This document shows positions 21,967 through 34,275 of a stretch of DNA of 64,000 nucleotides, in pieces (the first letter of the stretch is position 1; each line of letters opens with the position of its first letter). The stretch spans positions 90,461,383 to 90,525,382 of the forward strand of contig CM023532.1 of NCBI GenBank assembly GCA_013350335.1, read 5' to 3'. Made by a program: the position numbers and the translations under genes. The notes under the pieces are model-generated. The model saw only the letters and a list, made by a program, of their open reading frames with translations, searched no databases and was not told the DNA's origin. Source of the stretch: Chimonanthus salicifolius (taxonomy: Eukaryota > Streptophyta > Magnoliopsida > Laurales > Calycanthaceae).

Positions 21967-24900
21967 AATTGGCCAATTAAGAGCCAACGGATTATGGATA
22001 AGGTTCAATTGAAATAAATGGGTAAGATTTATTTAATTGGGTCAAGGTTGTTAATTGGGTCAAATGTCTGATTAGGACCCAATGGGTCATGGTTGACTTG
22101 GTCGACCACCAAATGAGTTCAAGCTCAATTAAGTTGTGGGTGAATTAAATTGGAAATGGAATCAAGGATTTGAGTTAATGAATGAGTACAAGTCTTGAGT
22201 TTAAAAGAATTAAAAATATGTGAGTTAAGGTGAGTTGAATGGGAAGTTAATGGGACTTTCATATTAAGTGAGTTAGAGAGTAGATGGAGAGTTACATCTC
22301 ATAAGATCAAACCAAAGGTGTTCACACGTTGTGGGTGGGAGTTTCATCTCATGGGATGAAACTCCAAATGGATCATTAATGAGGGAGGTGAAGGATTTTG
22401 TTGTTACATAATCCATAACCAAAGGGCACGGTTGGGAGTTTCATCTCATGGGATGAAACCCCCAAAGAAAGTATTAATGAGGGAGGTGAAGAGGTATAGT
22501 TGTTACAAAGGGGCATCACCCAAAAGACATCACTCAAGGCCGATCCTCTCCCATTGAACAAGACAAGAAACACTTAGAAGTTTTCTCCCTTGACTTCTCT
22601 CTCTCTCACTCAAGGCCGACCCTCTCTCAAAGACAAAGGAGAAAGGACTTAGAGTTTTCTATCTTAAGCTCCTCTCCCTCTCTCAAACCTACACTCTTTG
22701 GCCGAACCCTCTCTTTGGGTTTTCATCTCAAGGCCTCTCAAGCTCACTCTCACCCAAAGATCAAGGAGGAAGAAGAGGCTAAGGAGGGAGAAGATCGGAG
22801 GAGCAAGAAAGAGTGAAACAAACCGGAGGAGTCGCGGAATCGGTAAGTACTTGATAAGAATTTATAAGTAAGAAAAGATGGTCAAGGAACATGGTTCAGC
22901 CATTGCATGGCCGAACCCTAATGTTGTTATGGCTAAGGACCTTATGCATGTCCCATGTAGGAAATGGTGAATGATCAAGAATCATGGTTTGGCCCTTGCA
23001 TGGCCAAACCCTAAGTTTTATGTATGAGAACCATCAAGGACAAAAAGGGGTGGATGAGGTTCGGCCATGATATATGGCCGAACCCCATCAAAGGATTAAA
23101 TCTTGGTTATATGTTTTTTAAGAGAAAGTGATGAACCAACATGGCCGTACCCCATGGAAGGATGTTGGTAAATGTTAATGAGTGGTAAAGGATGAAAATC
23201 ATGCAAATATGTTAGTGATTTTAAATAAGGTTTAAGTGTTGTAAATGATAAACTTGAAATGAGGAAATAAGGAAGAACCAAGGACCATGGGTTCGACCAT
23301 GTTGTATGGCCAAACCCCATGGAGAAATATTAATGGATTTATTATGGATCTTTGGGTTTTGAATGATGAATCTAAGTGTATGATTAAACCCCCCATGGAG
23401 GGACATTGTTTATAGACCTAAGATTGTAAATGATTTAAAGGAGAAGATGGGAAATGAGACATCATGGGTTCAGCCATGGTGTATGGCCGAACTCCATGGA
23501 CCATTTTAATGGGTCATGTAGAGGTTTATGCATGTTTAGATAAATGAATGATTAAACTAGTAAATGGAGGGATTTAATTATGGGTCTATGTTGATGGATC
23601 ATTTATGGATCCATGCATGCAATGTTTAGTTATGGATCTATGTTGGGACCTAAGCATGGGGAAATAAATTAGGTGATGGAAATAATGGGCAAGATGTAAA
23701 TGGGGTGAAAATGAAGGATCATGGGTTCTGCCATGATCTATGGCCGAACCCCATGGAGAAGGTTTTGTGGACTTAGGGTTTTATGAATGTTAGATGATTA
23801 ACTTATGTGTGTTTGGATTGATGAATCAAAATATGGAATGATCTTGGACCCACATTTATTTAAAAGATCAAGGATTAAAGAGAGGGACCCAAAACCAAGT
23901 GAGTGAGGTTCGGCCATGTTGTATGGCCAAACCCCACTAAGGCATGTTTATGGACCTAAACATGGTTGGAAATCAAATGGAACATAGGTTTGATTTATTG
24001 ATATGTAATAAGGTAACGGGATCTCACAAGCGGTGTACGATCGGCTAGACGCGATCGGTGAACGGTTTTCGGACAAAAACGCAAGGACACAGTAGTTGGT
24101 CATTGGTAGGATTCCTACCTTATCGAAAGCCATGGATTATGTATACGTGAATGTTTTACTTGAATTATTTTGGTATCAAATGTTATGTTTTAATGATGGG
24201 ATTTTAATTCTATGATTATATTATTACATAGCATATCTGTATTTACATCTCATGCATGGCATGGGAGGGATGAAATGTAACCAGAGACCCACGCTTCGTC
24301 GGGGCGTCCGTAAGACATTCGTAAGGGTACCTCGATGTGCATTATCCATCAAGAGGGATGTATGATTGAGTTGTAACCGGAGATCCACGCTCCGTCGAGG
24401 TGTCCGTAAAGCATTTGTGGGGGTACCTTGATGAGGAGTTTTCCATCAAGAGGATACTATGTGAGGGTGATATGGCTGATGGGTGGGACTCATGGCATAT
24501 GACACCCATGGCATGGCATTGACTACATGTTTTTTATATTATGTTATCTATGTAATTTTTGTACTAACCATGTGTTGACCCTACTCGGAGTACCTACTGG
24601 GCGTGTTGTGTAACGCCCTACTTCTACCTTAATTGATAACATAGGAAATGGACAAAACGAAGAACGTGATCGGAGCCAAGCTTAGGAGCTTGGATGTTTT
24701 AGTTTCATTTTATTTAAGTTACTCATGGACAATGTAATTTGAGTAGCTAGCATTTGGGACTGTAATAACTTAGATTATTTGCAATGGCTTGAATGTTAAT
24801 TTTGCATATTTTAACTTGAGATAATTATAGTTAAGTGATGTACTACCTTGCTATCTAAAATGGAATAGAATATTATTCTATTATAATTCTGCATCTATGA

Positions 24901-25104
24901 ATTATTCTGCATGTTTAACTTGAGTACGTGTGAACCGTTTTTAGTGGACTTGGTCCACGCACATGTATAGTTGACCAGTTAAGGGTCGGGCTTTGGAAGT
25001 TTCGACTTAACTCGCGCAGTGACGCTCCCACACTCTCTCACTCTTTTATTCAAAAAGAAAATAGACTATAATTTTCGGCAAGTGAAAAAGGGCGGGGCGT
25101 TACA
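21967..25104 (+). mobile_element. E9: plus-strand LTR of the E1-related family (right part; left part beyond E1)
   Basis: The sequence is a family LTR in the opposite orientation to E1. It ends GGCGGGGCGTTACA at 25104 and is followed by AGTAC. Its start matches the interior of E11 (39031 onward), so E1 interrupts E9 and the beginning of E9 lies left of the window. After 25104 a copia pol gene resumes immediately, with no gypsy internal region, so E9 is probably a solo LTR. It holds about eight GGTTCGGCCAT-type palindromes and two or three copies of a CATCAAGAGG hairpin repeat near 24340-24450. Confidence 0.8.
22894..23935. repeat. Cluster of GGTTCGGCCAT / ATGGCCGAACC palindromes in E9
   Basis: Imperfect inverted repeats with ~10-bp arms and 3-8-base loops occur near 22894, 22985, 23058, 23289, 23467, 23723 and 23907, plus a half copy near 23134. 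They are separated by unrelated AT-rich sequence. Similar clusters occur in E6, E8, E10 and E11, and in reverse orientation in E1 and E3. Confidence 0.8.
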
Positions 25105-25264
25105 AGTACAACATTCTAGGACCAAGTACATAGACATAAGGCATCATTTCATAAGAGAATTGGTGAAGGAGAAAACTATCGAGTTTGTGCACATCTACAC
25201 GGAAAACCAATTGGCAGATATCATGACCAAAACCTTGGATTCATCACGATTTATACCCCTATAA
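25105..25264 (+). pseudogene. Copia-type pol, RNase H C-terminus (remnant)
   Basis: Translation from 25105 gives SRTKYIDIRHHFIRELV and then ENQLADIMTKTL, the hallmark end of the Ty1/copia RNase H domain. A TAA follows at 25262, earlier than the usual end. The upstream part of the gene is cut off by E9, whose last base is 25104. This is the oldest layer visible in this part of the window and carries no function. Confidence 0.88.
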
Positions 25265-26064
25265 AAGACCATTAGTGTGTGTGCATTGCCATAACTCCTC
25301 ATGCTCATACATGTGTACATCTCATTTCTTGTATATACATATTTTTTCCTGTATATATATATATATTTTTTAAAAAAAAAAAATGGGGTAGCAGTCTTTT
25401 CAGTACTTTATGCACGAAGCATGGGGGAGTGCTGCAAATGTCAACCTCTTTGCCTTTGTCAATGTTATAACAAAATGGGGGAGAAATTAGTAGAAGGTAT
25501 TAGACATCAAAGCCAATTAAGAGGAGTAATTGGTAAAATAGGGAGAAGCAATGGACATGGGAGAATGTCTATGCTTGGAGTTTGTGACTTCCAACTCAAA
25601 GAAGATTGTGGGAGAAAATCTTCTCAACACTGATAGCTTGGATACGCTATGGGTAGTGTTGGTTTCTAAGAAATCATGGTGTATGGGGGAGCATGAATAC
25701 AAATCTAGTTTAGTCCATGGATACATATTTATGTTTTGGACTAACCCCTCTAATGATTTTCTAATGTTGCTTGCTTATGTGCTTGAACAAGAAAACATGA
25801 AATGAAGCAAGCTGAACAAGAATATGTGAAGATCATAGTTTTGTTTTTCCATTTGAATATTTACATGTAATCTATGTAATATTTTTGTATTCAAATGTGA
25901 TGTAATAAGGGTGGGCTTGTAATTTGCTTAGCTTCTAGGTTTTGTCATGAAATTGACAAATAGTGCCTCAGCTTTGCCGAGTCCCTAAGTTTGTCAATTC
26001 CATGACTCGGGAAGAAGCACTTGCTAGAAGCTTGAAGACTCAAGGTGATCAAGATTAAAGATCA
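25265..26064 (+). mobile_element. Copia 3' region, possibly Sirevirus-like, with repeated polypurine motifs
   Basis: This follows the copia pol tail. ATGGGGGAG occurs three times (25421, 25475, 25683). Repeated G-rich polypurine motifs upstream of the 3' LTR are known from Sireviruses, which is the basis for the tentative clade. I could not fix the start of the 3' LTR. The last five bases, GATCA (26060..26064), are the target duplication of E3. Short open frames here (e.g. 25551..25805) match nothing I recognise. Confidence 0.55.
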
Positions 26065-29000
26065 TGTAACGCCCACCCCTTTTTCACTCGCTTTTCGAAA
26101 ATCAGAGTTTATTTATTTATTTTTTTTTGAAATGGAGAGTGAGAGAGGGTGCGGATGTCACGACACGAGTCAAGTCCGAGCTTCTAAAGCCCGACCCTTA
26201 ACTGGCCAACCCCACGCGTGTGCGGAACTAAGTCCACGAGAACGGTTCATGCGTAGAAAGTAAGTTCGCGGAAACTAACTGAATGCGGAACATGATAATA
26301 GAGTCTATCCTACCGGTTTTTAGATAGAAGGGAAGATACAACATTAACTTACCAAAATACCCCTATGTTCACATTTATGCCTCAAAACAATATTGTCCAT
26401 AATGCAGTCCAAACCATAGCAAGAAATATAAATCATACAGTCCGACGAGCTAAGCTACTTTAAATTACATCTCAAAAATGAAACTTAAATAAAAATAGAT
26501 ATCCGCTTCCCAAGCTCCTAAGCTTGGCTCCCGGCGTGTCCACCGTTTCCGCCATCTCCTGCGTCATCAGCTAGGGTAGAAGTAGGGTGTTAGTCAACGC
26601 GCCCAGTAGGATTCCAAGTAGGGCTAGCACATGGGTTAGTGATAACATGCATACCGACAATAATATAATAAATATATGATGAATGCCATGCCATGGGTGC
26701 CTATGTCATGTGTCCCACCCATCCACCGTATCATCATAAAATATTGTATCCCCCTTGACGGCAAAGCCTCATAAAGGTGTCCCCATGTTTGCTTTTCGGT
26801 CGCCCCGACGGAGCATAGACTCCGGTTATAGCATAAGAGCTATCCCCACGTCTGATTCTCGGTCGCCCCGACGGAGCATGGACTCCAGTTATAGCCCCTC
26901 AGGCTATCCCCATGTTTGCTTCTCGGTCGCCCCGACGGAGCATGGACTCCGGTTTTATTATTTTCCCGCCCATGCCATGCATGAGATGTAAGTGCATTAT
27001 GCTATGTAATATATATATAATCCATATAAAATCCATAGCATCTAAGTATAGTCCATAATCTTAAAAAAAATTATCCATAGCATTAAGTCATAATCCATAG
27101 TACTTAAACATATAATTCATAATTCGAAATCCCATCATAAGATAAATCATATAATCATCAACTTAAAGAACCACCACATATCCAAGGCTTACAAAAAGGT
27201 AGGAATCCTACCGAATACCGCTTAGCGTCCCGTTACGTTTCCGTTAGATAATCCGGTCGCCGATCGCGTACCGTTTGCGACGTCCCGGTACCTTATTACA
27301 TATTTACCGAATTAGTCCATATATGTTATCCATGATTAAGTCCTTAACTTATTACAACCTTAGGTTCCTAATCACGTTACCGTTTACCAAAATCGGCCCC
27401 TAACTTAGCCTCGTTTCCCGTGGGTTTAAAACACATCCATAAATCCAATTTTGGACATTTTAAATATTCCGATTTGCGAGCCTAAAACGCAGCATCTATC
27501 CGTTTCATTTAATCATTCGCAATGTATCCAATTTTTTTATGTCTAACATACATAGGGTTCTGCCATGGTTCCTCAAGGTGGCTAATAATTACCATTTTGC
27601 CACTCTCTCTTCTATGGTTAATCATCCATTCATTTATGTACATTCTAAGTCCAAAATTCATTCATACTTAGATCCATTAGTGATTCATTAATCATGACCT
27701 AGCATCATAAAATCAGCCACCTATTTTAATTAATTTTGCAAACATTTAATCCCATACTTAATTCCACTTTTGGCCTAAGATGTGGCCCATAAAGGGGTCA
27801 TGGGTTCGGCCGTACACCATGGCCGAACCCATGATACCTAAATTCCATTTTATTGGGTTCATTTTATCCCCTGTTAATCCCACCTCCAATGAAATTAAAT
27901 CATTCATTTAAATCCCCATTTAAATTTATCATCTCTTTCCATCATTTTCCATTCTTTTTACCTTCATTAAAAATCACTAAATCATCACCATAGGATTCAG
28001 CCATTCACCATGGCCGAACCATGGTTCATGGCTCACCTTCATGGGTGCCCATTTTAAGACCAATGTTTTGTCCAAAAACAATCCATTTTGTTTTTTTTTA
28101 AATCAATAACCTTCATTCATTTTGGCCCCTTAAAACCTTCCAAAATATTAACATATTAATCCATCATTTCCATCCTTTAAAGCCATTTAAAAAAAATCAC
28201 TTTTCAACACCATAGGGTTCATGGCCCATCTTATCCATGCCATCTTTAAAACCAAAATACCTATTTACATTCCTCATGGTTTTCTCATTAAGACTCCTTA
28301 AAAATCACCAACACTTAAAACCTCAACATTATTAGCCCTTCTCCATAATTCTGGACCTCAAACCCTAATTAAAATCATCCATCATTTACCATGGGGTTCA
28401 GCGATGTTACATGGCCGAACCCTATGGCCCATCAATCCATTAAAAAATCCAAATTCTCTATGCTTAATAAAGACTTGAAATTCCATTAAAAATTCCATTC
28501 TTCCATTTCATCCATTTCTTAATCCATTCCTCCATTTTATCCATTTCTTATCCTACCATTTGATGGATCTTAGATCCATGGCCCACAACATTTTTGGCCA
28601 TATTAAATCTAAGAAATGGATTCCATATCCTATCTAGAAAGCATAAATTCTTGTTTTAAGAAAATCTTACCACCGAACGACTCCTCCGGTCCTTCTTTCC
28701 TCTTTGCTCTCGTTAGCCTTCTCTTCTTTTCTTCTCCTTGATGTACGGTCAAGATGAGTGGGTTTGCTTGAGAGAGGGAGAGGGGAAGGTGATGAGAAAG
28801 GTGTCTCAATTGTTTACCTTGAGGTGGTGGGTCAACACTTAGCCTTTTCCTTTTCTTTTCTTCTCTTTTCTTCTTTTTTTCTTCTTTCTTCTCTATGGAA
28901 GTGAGGGACGGTTTTGGTGAGTGAAAGAGATGGAGATGAGTGAAATGGTTAGGAGAGAATGAGATAGAATCTCATCTTTTGGTTAACTTAGGTCACACTC

Positions 29001-29703
29001 CACATTAACTCCTCCCACCAACCAACATGGCATTAATGGTGGTGGTTGGGATAAAACCACCACTTAAGCCCATGGTTTTCAATTTTGTGTTTCTTTAAGA
29101 GTGGTTTGTGTTTGTGTTTGTTTGGAAGGTTTTGACCATTTGACCATTTTAATTTAGGTTAATTAACTTAGATCAATTTGATCCTTAGGTTAAGTTAATT
29201 AATTACTTCCCACTTAATTTAATCTCATTAAATTCTCTCTAAGATCCACCCATGGTTGACTAAGTCAACCATGGTGGTCGGCCCACTACCCTTGGGTCCA
29301 CACGCCACCTCAATTTGGTGAGGTGGAGATGGGCCCCATTTGGCCATTTTACCTTGTTCAATTCATCATCAATTTAGGTGATTTAAATTTTATTAAATCT
29401 ATCCTTCTTATTGGATTACCATTGGGTCCATGGCCCAATTAAATTCCCTCCTATCCACTTACCTTAGGGCTTAGCTACCTTGGCCCATTGGGTCCCATAT
29501 GGCTATTTGACCCAATTGACCACCCTTGACCCAAATTTATCATCATTGACCCATTTAAATGAATAAATCAAATCCATGGCCCATTGGACCACACTTGGGC
29601 CATTGTCCCAAAATTTGGTCCATTTGGCATTTTATCACATCAAACTTCAAATTTAAAATAATAAATGCCACTATATATTGATCCAAAAATTCGGGTTATT
29701 ACA
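26065..29703 (-). repeat. E3 3' LTR
   Basis: Pairs with 34823..38490. It contains three copies of the ~60-bp TCGGTCGCCCCGACGGAG repeat (26781..26953), palindromes near 27803 and 27990, a decayed one near 28398, the GGTAGGAATCCTACC block near 27198, and the CATGGTTGACTAAGTCAACC palindrome near 29250. The CpG in the conserved GACGTCAC motif has become GATGTCAC near 26155. No gene is seen. Confidence 0.93.
26781..26953. repeat. ~60-bp tandem repeat in E3 3' LTR, three copies
   Basis: Same unit as in E1 (CCCCATG...CGACGGAGCATGGACTCC). The partner LTR also has three copies at about 35535..35702. Confidence 0.8.
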
Positions 29704-29719
29704 ATAGAATCCTCTTTTG
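29704..29719 (-). other. E3 polypurine tract
   Basis: On the minus strand this reads AAAAGAGGATTCTAT next to the 3' LTR, nearly the same as in E1. Confidence 0.8.
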
Positions 29720-29840
29720 AAATTTTCGTCCCGAAAATTCGAGCGAAGTAGGGGTCCAAAACAACTCATACGAAGAGCTCCGGATAAGCAGTTTTCATCT
29801 CCGACTCAAGTTCCCAGGTGGTTTCTTCACTGCCATGTCA

Positions 29841-30605
29841 TTACCATACCACCTTGACGAACTGAATGGCGCGGTTCCGCAGTACCCTTTGTTCGCTCCC
29901 GATCACTCTAACCGGCTTCTCCACATATGTCACATCGCTTTGTACATCGATGTCTTGAACATTTAATACATGAGAAGGATCGGGCTTGTACTTCCTTAAC
30001 ATGGACACATGAAATACATCATGTAGAGATGATAGCTGTGGAGGGAGCGCTAACTGATAAGCTACCCCTCCCACCCTCTTCAGTATCGAAAACGGCCCCA
30101 CAAATCTAGGCGACAATTTCCCTTTCTTTTCGAACCTCATGTGCCCTTTCCGTGGCGAGACTTTTAAGAACACTAAGTCTCCCACCTCAAACTCGAGGAA
30201 TCTTCTCCTCTTGTCGGCATAGCTCTTCTGATGGCTCTGTGCAGTGAGTAGATGTTGTCGTATCAACTTAATCTGTGTTGTAGTCTCCGCAACCAAATCC
30301 GGCCCAATCAACGCAGGCTCACTGGCCTCTGTCCAACACACTGGCGATCTACACGGCCTACCATACAATGCCTCAAACGGGGCCATTTGGAGGCTTGCCT
30401 GGTAGCTGTTATTGTAAGAGAACTCTACCAGTGGCAAATGATCTTCCCATCCGCCCTTGAAGTCTAGCATGCATGCTCTCAGCATATCCTCCAGTGTCTG
30501 TATAGTCCTCTCTGACTATCCATCAGTCTGTGGATGAAATGCGGTGCTAATCAATACGTCAGTCCCCATAGCCGACTGCATGCCCTGCCATACTCTGCCG
30601 GTGAA
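29841..30605 (-). pseudogene. E3 integrase end and chromodomain-like tail (broken)
   Basis: The open part from 30485 begins at MLRACMLDFKGGWEDHLPLVEF and includes GDLVFLKVSPRKGHM, KGKLSPRFVGPF and HDVFHVSMLRKYKPDPSHVL. The catalytic Glu (QSERT) lies just upstream and is kept, but is preceded by a TAG near 30517 where E1 and E4 have CAG. A TGA at 30604 replaces a CGA seen in E1. The frame ends at KVVW with TAA at 29841, where a small indel has shifted the tail. Confidence 0.85.
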
Positions 30606-30851
30606 TCAACCATCCCTGTTGGACACAATAGACCGGGGAATACCATGTAGCCTGATGATCTCTCGGATGTACCGTCGACCCAAAGTTTCTGATGAATCTT
30701 TCATTTTGATGGGAAGGAAATGTGCGGACTTGGTCAACCGGTCCACTATGAACCATATCGCATCATTGCCCTTTGATGTCCTTGGCAACCCTGTTACAAA
30801 GTCCATGGATATGTGCTCCCCTTTTCCATTTTGGTACCGGTAAGGGTGCAA
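30606..30851 (-). pseudogene. E3 integrase core, first half (frameshifted)
   Basis: The fragment holds [18 protein letters not shown] and the first catalytic Asp ([11 protein letters not shown]). The second catalytic position is Asn (SNRD; codon 30618..30620), as in E1. It is out of frame with the reverse transcriptase part by one base, with the shift near 30825..30835, at a run of C and T. Confidence 0.85.
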
Positions 30852-32487
30852 GTAAGCCCGGTGGTTTCCGATGCTTTGCCTTAGCCTGCTGACAAGTTAA
30901 GCAACGAGCAACAAACTCTGCCACATCTTTCTTAAGTCCGTGCCACCAATAGTGCCTCTTAAGATCATGATACATCTTGGTGCTGCCCGGGTGGATACAG
31001 AGTTTGGTTTGGTGTGCTTCAATCAGCAACTCTCTTCTGCAATTCTTAGGCACATATGTCCTGCCTCGGAACATAAGACCCTGCCCTGGTCGTAACTCCC
31101 ACTCCGGTATGACATCGCCGGTAGACATCTTAGCCCAAATCTCCTCCACCTCTGGATCTGTCCACTGCTCCCGTTCAATCTCGGAGACCATGTTGGATCG
31201 TATGATCAAATTATATATGGTCCCATGATTATTGAGGTAGAGTTTAAATTCTCTGATGGTATTCAGTACCTCCCATTCCGTCCTGATCATGCTGGCTACT
31301 GTCGCATGTGACAAGCAGCTGAGGGCATCCGCCACTTTGTTCGCCTTGCCAAGATGATACCGAAGTGCGAACTCATAATCCGCCAGATATTCCATCCATC
31401 TGCGCTGTCTCATGTTGAGTTCCTTCTGATCAAATAAATACTTTAGACTCTTGTGATCCGAGAATACCTCAAACTTTTCACCATAGAGGTAGTGTCTCCA
31501 GCTTTTGAGAGCGAAGAGTACCGCTGCTAGTTCTAGATCATGTGTGGGATAATGGCGTTCATGAATTTTCAACTGTCTTGATCCGTACGCCACCGCACGA
31601 TTACTTTGGCTGAGTTTACACCCCAGTCCCTCACCGGAGGCATCACAGTACACCTCATAATTTCTGCCTCTTTCCGGCAAGATCAGAATAGGAGCGGTCG
31701 TAAGCCTATCCTTTAGCTCCTCAAATCTCTGGTTGCATAGATCTGACCACTGAAATTCGACTCCTTTCTGAGTGAGTCGGGTAAGTGGAGCTGCAATCTT
31801 GGAGAAGTCCATGATGAATTTCCGATAGTAACCGGCCAATCCCAGAAAACTGCGGATCTTGGTCACATTTGTCGGCGCTTTCCATTTCTTGACTGCTGCT
31901 ACCTTAGCCAGGTCCACGGCTATACATTCCTCTGATATGATGTGCCTCAAGAAGTTGACTTCAGATAGCCAAAATTCACACTTGCTGGCTTTGGCATACA
32001 ATTGGTTCTTCCTCAAGGTGTCTAGGACTATCCGCAGGTGCTCGGCATGTTCCTTCTGACTTTTGGAGTAGACCAGAATATCATCGATGAATACGATCAC
32101 AAACTGATCTAAGTATGGACGGAATATCCTATTCATCAGGCCCATGAACACCGCCGGTGCATTAGTAAGTCCAAACGGCATGACTACATACTCATATAGA
32201 TCATATCGTGTCTTGAAAGCTGTCTTCTCTATGTCTTCCACCCTAACCCGGATTTGATGGTACCCGGACATTAGATAAATCTTGGAGAAGTGAGAGGAAC
32301 CCCTAAGTTGATCAAACAAATCGTCAATCCAGGGTAGGGGATACTTATTCCTAACAATCAGCTGGTTCAACTTTCTATAATCCACACACATTCGCAGGGT
32401 ACCGTCTTTCTTCTTCACAAATAATACCGGGGCTCCCCATGCGGATGTGCTATTCCGAATAAAACCCAGTCTGAGCAGTTCATCAAT
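30763..32487 (-). pseudogene. E3 reverse transcriptase, RNase H and integrase zinc domain (broken)
   Basis: The fragment is in frame with the gag-protease part, separated by a TAG at 32488. Reverse transcriptase shows [25 protein letters not shown] and an intact FIDDILVYS. RNase H shows [10 protein letters not shown] and DHKSLKYLF. The integrase HHCC domain (HQTK...[11 protein letters not shown]...CLTCQQAK) is intact. The frame then runs into out-of-frame sequence from about 30830 and stops at 30763. Several residues conserved in E1 are changed (e.g. FLGH to FLRH). Confidence 0.9.
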
Positions 32488-34275
32488 CTACTTCTTCAAC
32501 TCAGTCATCTCAGCTGGTGCCATTCTATAATGTGGTAACGATACTGGAGCGGTGCCGGGGTATAACTTGATCTCAAAGTCTATCTCCCTCTTGGGTGGTA
32601 AACCAGGGAGCTCTCTTAGGAATACCTCGGCATAATCTGCTACTACTGTCGGAAGTTCAGTTACTGGTGCCCTATCTAATTTGAGACTGTTCAAGGCAAG
32701 ATGGTTCAGTTCTTCCTGCAGCCTTCTAGGGATGCCCTGCCTGTCAGCGTGTACCACGTACCGCTTTCCCTCGGGTGACCAAAATATCACCCTACGAAGA
32801 TGGCAATCAATATGGGCCTGATATGTAGTCAACCAGTCCATGCCAAATATGACATCGTATTCCGCCATATCGATTAGTAAATAGTTGAACTCGAATCTGA
32901 ATCCCGCGAGTTCCGTGTTTAATGCCGTACATATGAGTCCTAGTGATGTGTCTCCGACGGGGGATACAATGGTAAGTGATGTGGACAGGTTTTGTACTAC
33001 TGTGCCCGTGGCAGGTATGAATGCAGCAGATATAAATGAATGCGAAGCTCCAGAGTCAAATAAAGTAACAGCATAGGAACTACCAATTACAGCCATACCT
33101 TGCATCACCGAACGATCCACCGCTACTGGAGTCGGTATGGTGAAAAGTCGTCCAGATCCGGTAGGGGTTGGCGCCCGTCCTGCCTGATTGTATGTTCTAC
33201 CTCCTCGCGACTGAGTTGGTCTGGATGGAGGGCGGAAGGTACCCCTGGAGTTGGAGGGTTGGCTGATCTGGGGATATTCTCTCTTGAAGTGGCCCTGTTG
33301 GCCACACTGATAACATGTGTTCCCACCTCGGGGAACCTGTGTGACTGATGTTGATGAGAAGGGCTGATTGGGGCGAAAGTCCCCCATAGATCGTGTGGAG
33401 AGTGAGGGTCTGCTAGAATTTCGGCGGAACTTCTTGTTGGGTTGAAATGCACCCCGCCCACTTTGCCCTCGGCGGTTGTCAAACCACACTATTTCGTTCA
33501 ACTCCCGTTCTGCTATGGTGGCCCTGCTAACCACCCCTGCCAATGTGGATTCCTTGAAGATTGTCACCCTGGCTCTGATGTTTGGTCGAAGGCCCCGTTC
33601 AAACTTACGGGCCCTTCGGTGCTCAGTATCCACCATGTAGAATGCATAGACGGACAGCTTAAGGAATTCTCTGTGGTATTCTGCCACCATCATGCTGCCT
33701 TGTATCAATGAGAGGAAGGCTTGAGTCTGGCTCTCTCTTTTCTCCTCTGGAAAATATTGCTCTAGGAAGGTGGCTGAGAACCATTTCCATGTCATGATGG
33801 TCCTTTCCCCTTCTGGCACCAGTGCTTGTTGCTTTTCCACAATTTCCCACCAACTACTGGCATCCTCTATCAGTTGGGAAGTGGCCAGTAAGATTTTATC
33901 AGCATGATTGGAAATTTGGAGCAGATTAAAGATCTGAGTGATCCTTTTTAACCAATGCTCCGCTCTGACAGCCCCTTCCGTTCCTCTGAAGTAGGGAGGG
34001 TGCTGTTGTTGGAAATCCTTGACCATTTTCCATTTACTGGAGTCGCTGGCGGTCGCATTTCCGCTTGAGTGTTGTTGAAGAGCAGAAGCGACTGCTGCTT
34101 GAACTACGTCTCTTAGCTCGGGAGGTACACCTTGTATGTTTATATTATTCTGTCCCTTGGCTGGATGAGGTGGTGGCACCTCCTCTTGATGCGGTGGGTG
34201 TACTTCCTCTTGATGAAGTGGTGGCTCCTCCTCTTCTACCCGTGGGTTTTTGCGAGTCCTTCTTCTTGGCGGCAT
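32488..34275 (-). pseudogene. E3 gag and protease (595 codons open)
   Basis: The ATG at 34275 gives MPPRRRTRKN, followed by an acidic, proline- and histidine-rich stretch and the gag block (WSATFLEQYFPEEKRE relatives). A single zinc knuckle lies near residue 318, CYQCGQQGHFKREY, with Tyr where the last zinc-binding Cys should be (codon 33274..33276). The protease site [10 protein letters not shown] is near residue 405. The frame ends at a TAG where E1 has CAG, just before the reverse transcriptase. This is the best-preserved gag of the E1/E3/E4 family in the window and shows that gag and pol share one frame. Confidence 0.9.

Noticed and set aside
22894..23935. Regularly recurring palindromes resembling a CRISPR array
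   Set aside because: Spacing is irregular (70-250 bases), the repeats are imperfect, the spacers are shared between LTR copies, and the genome is a plant.
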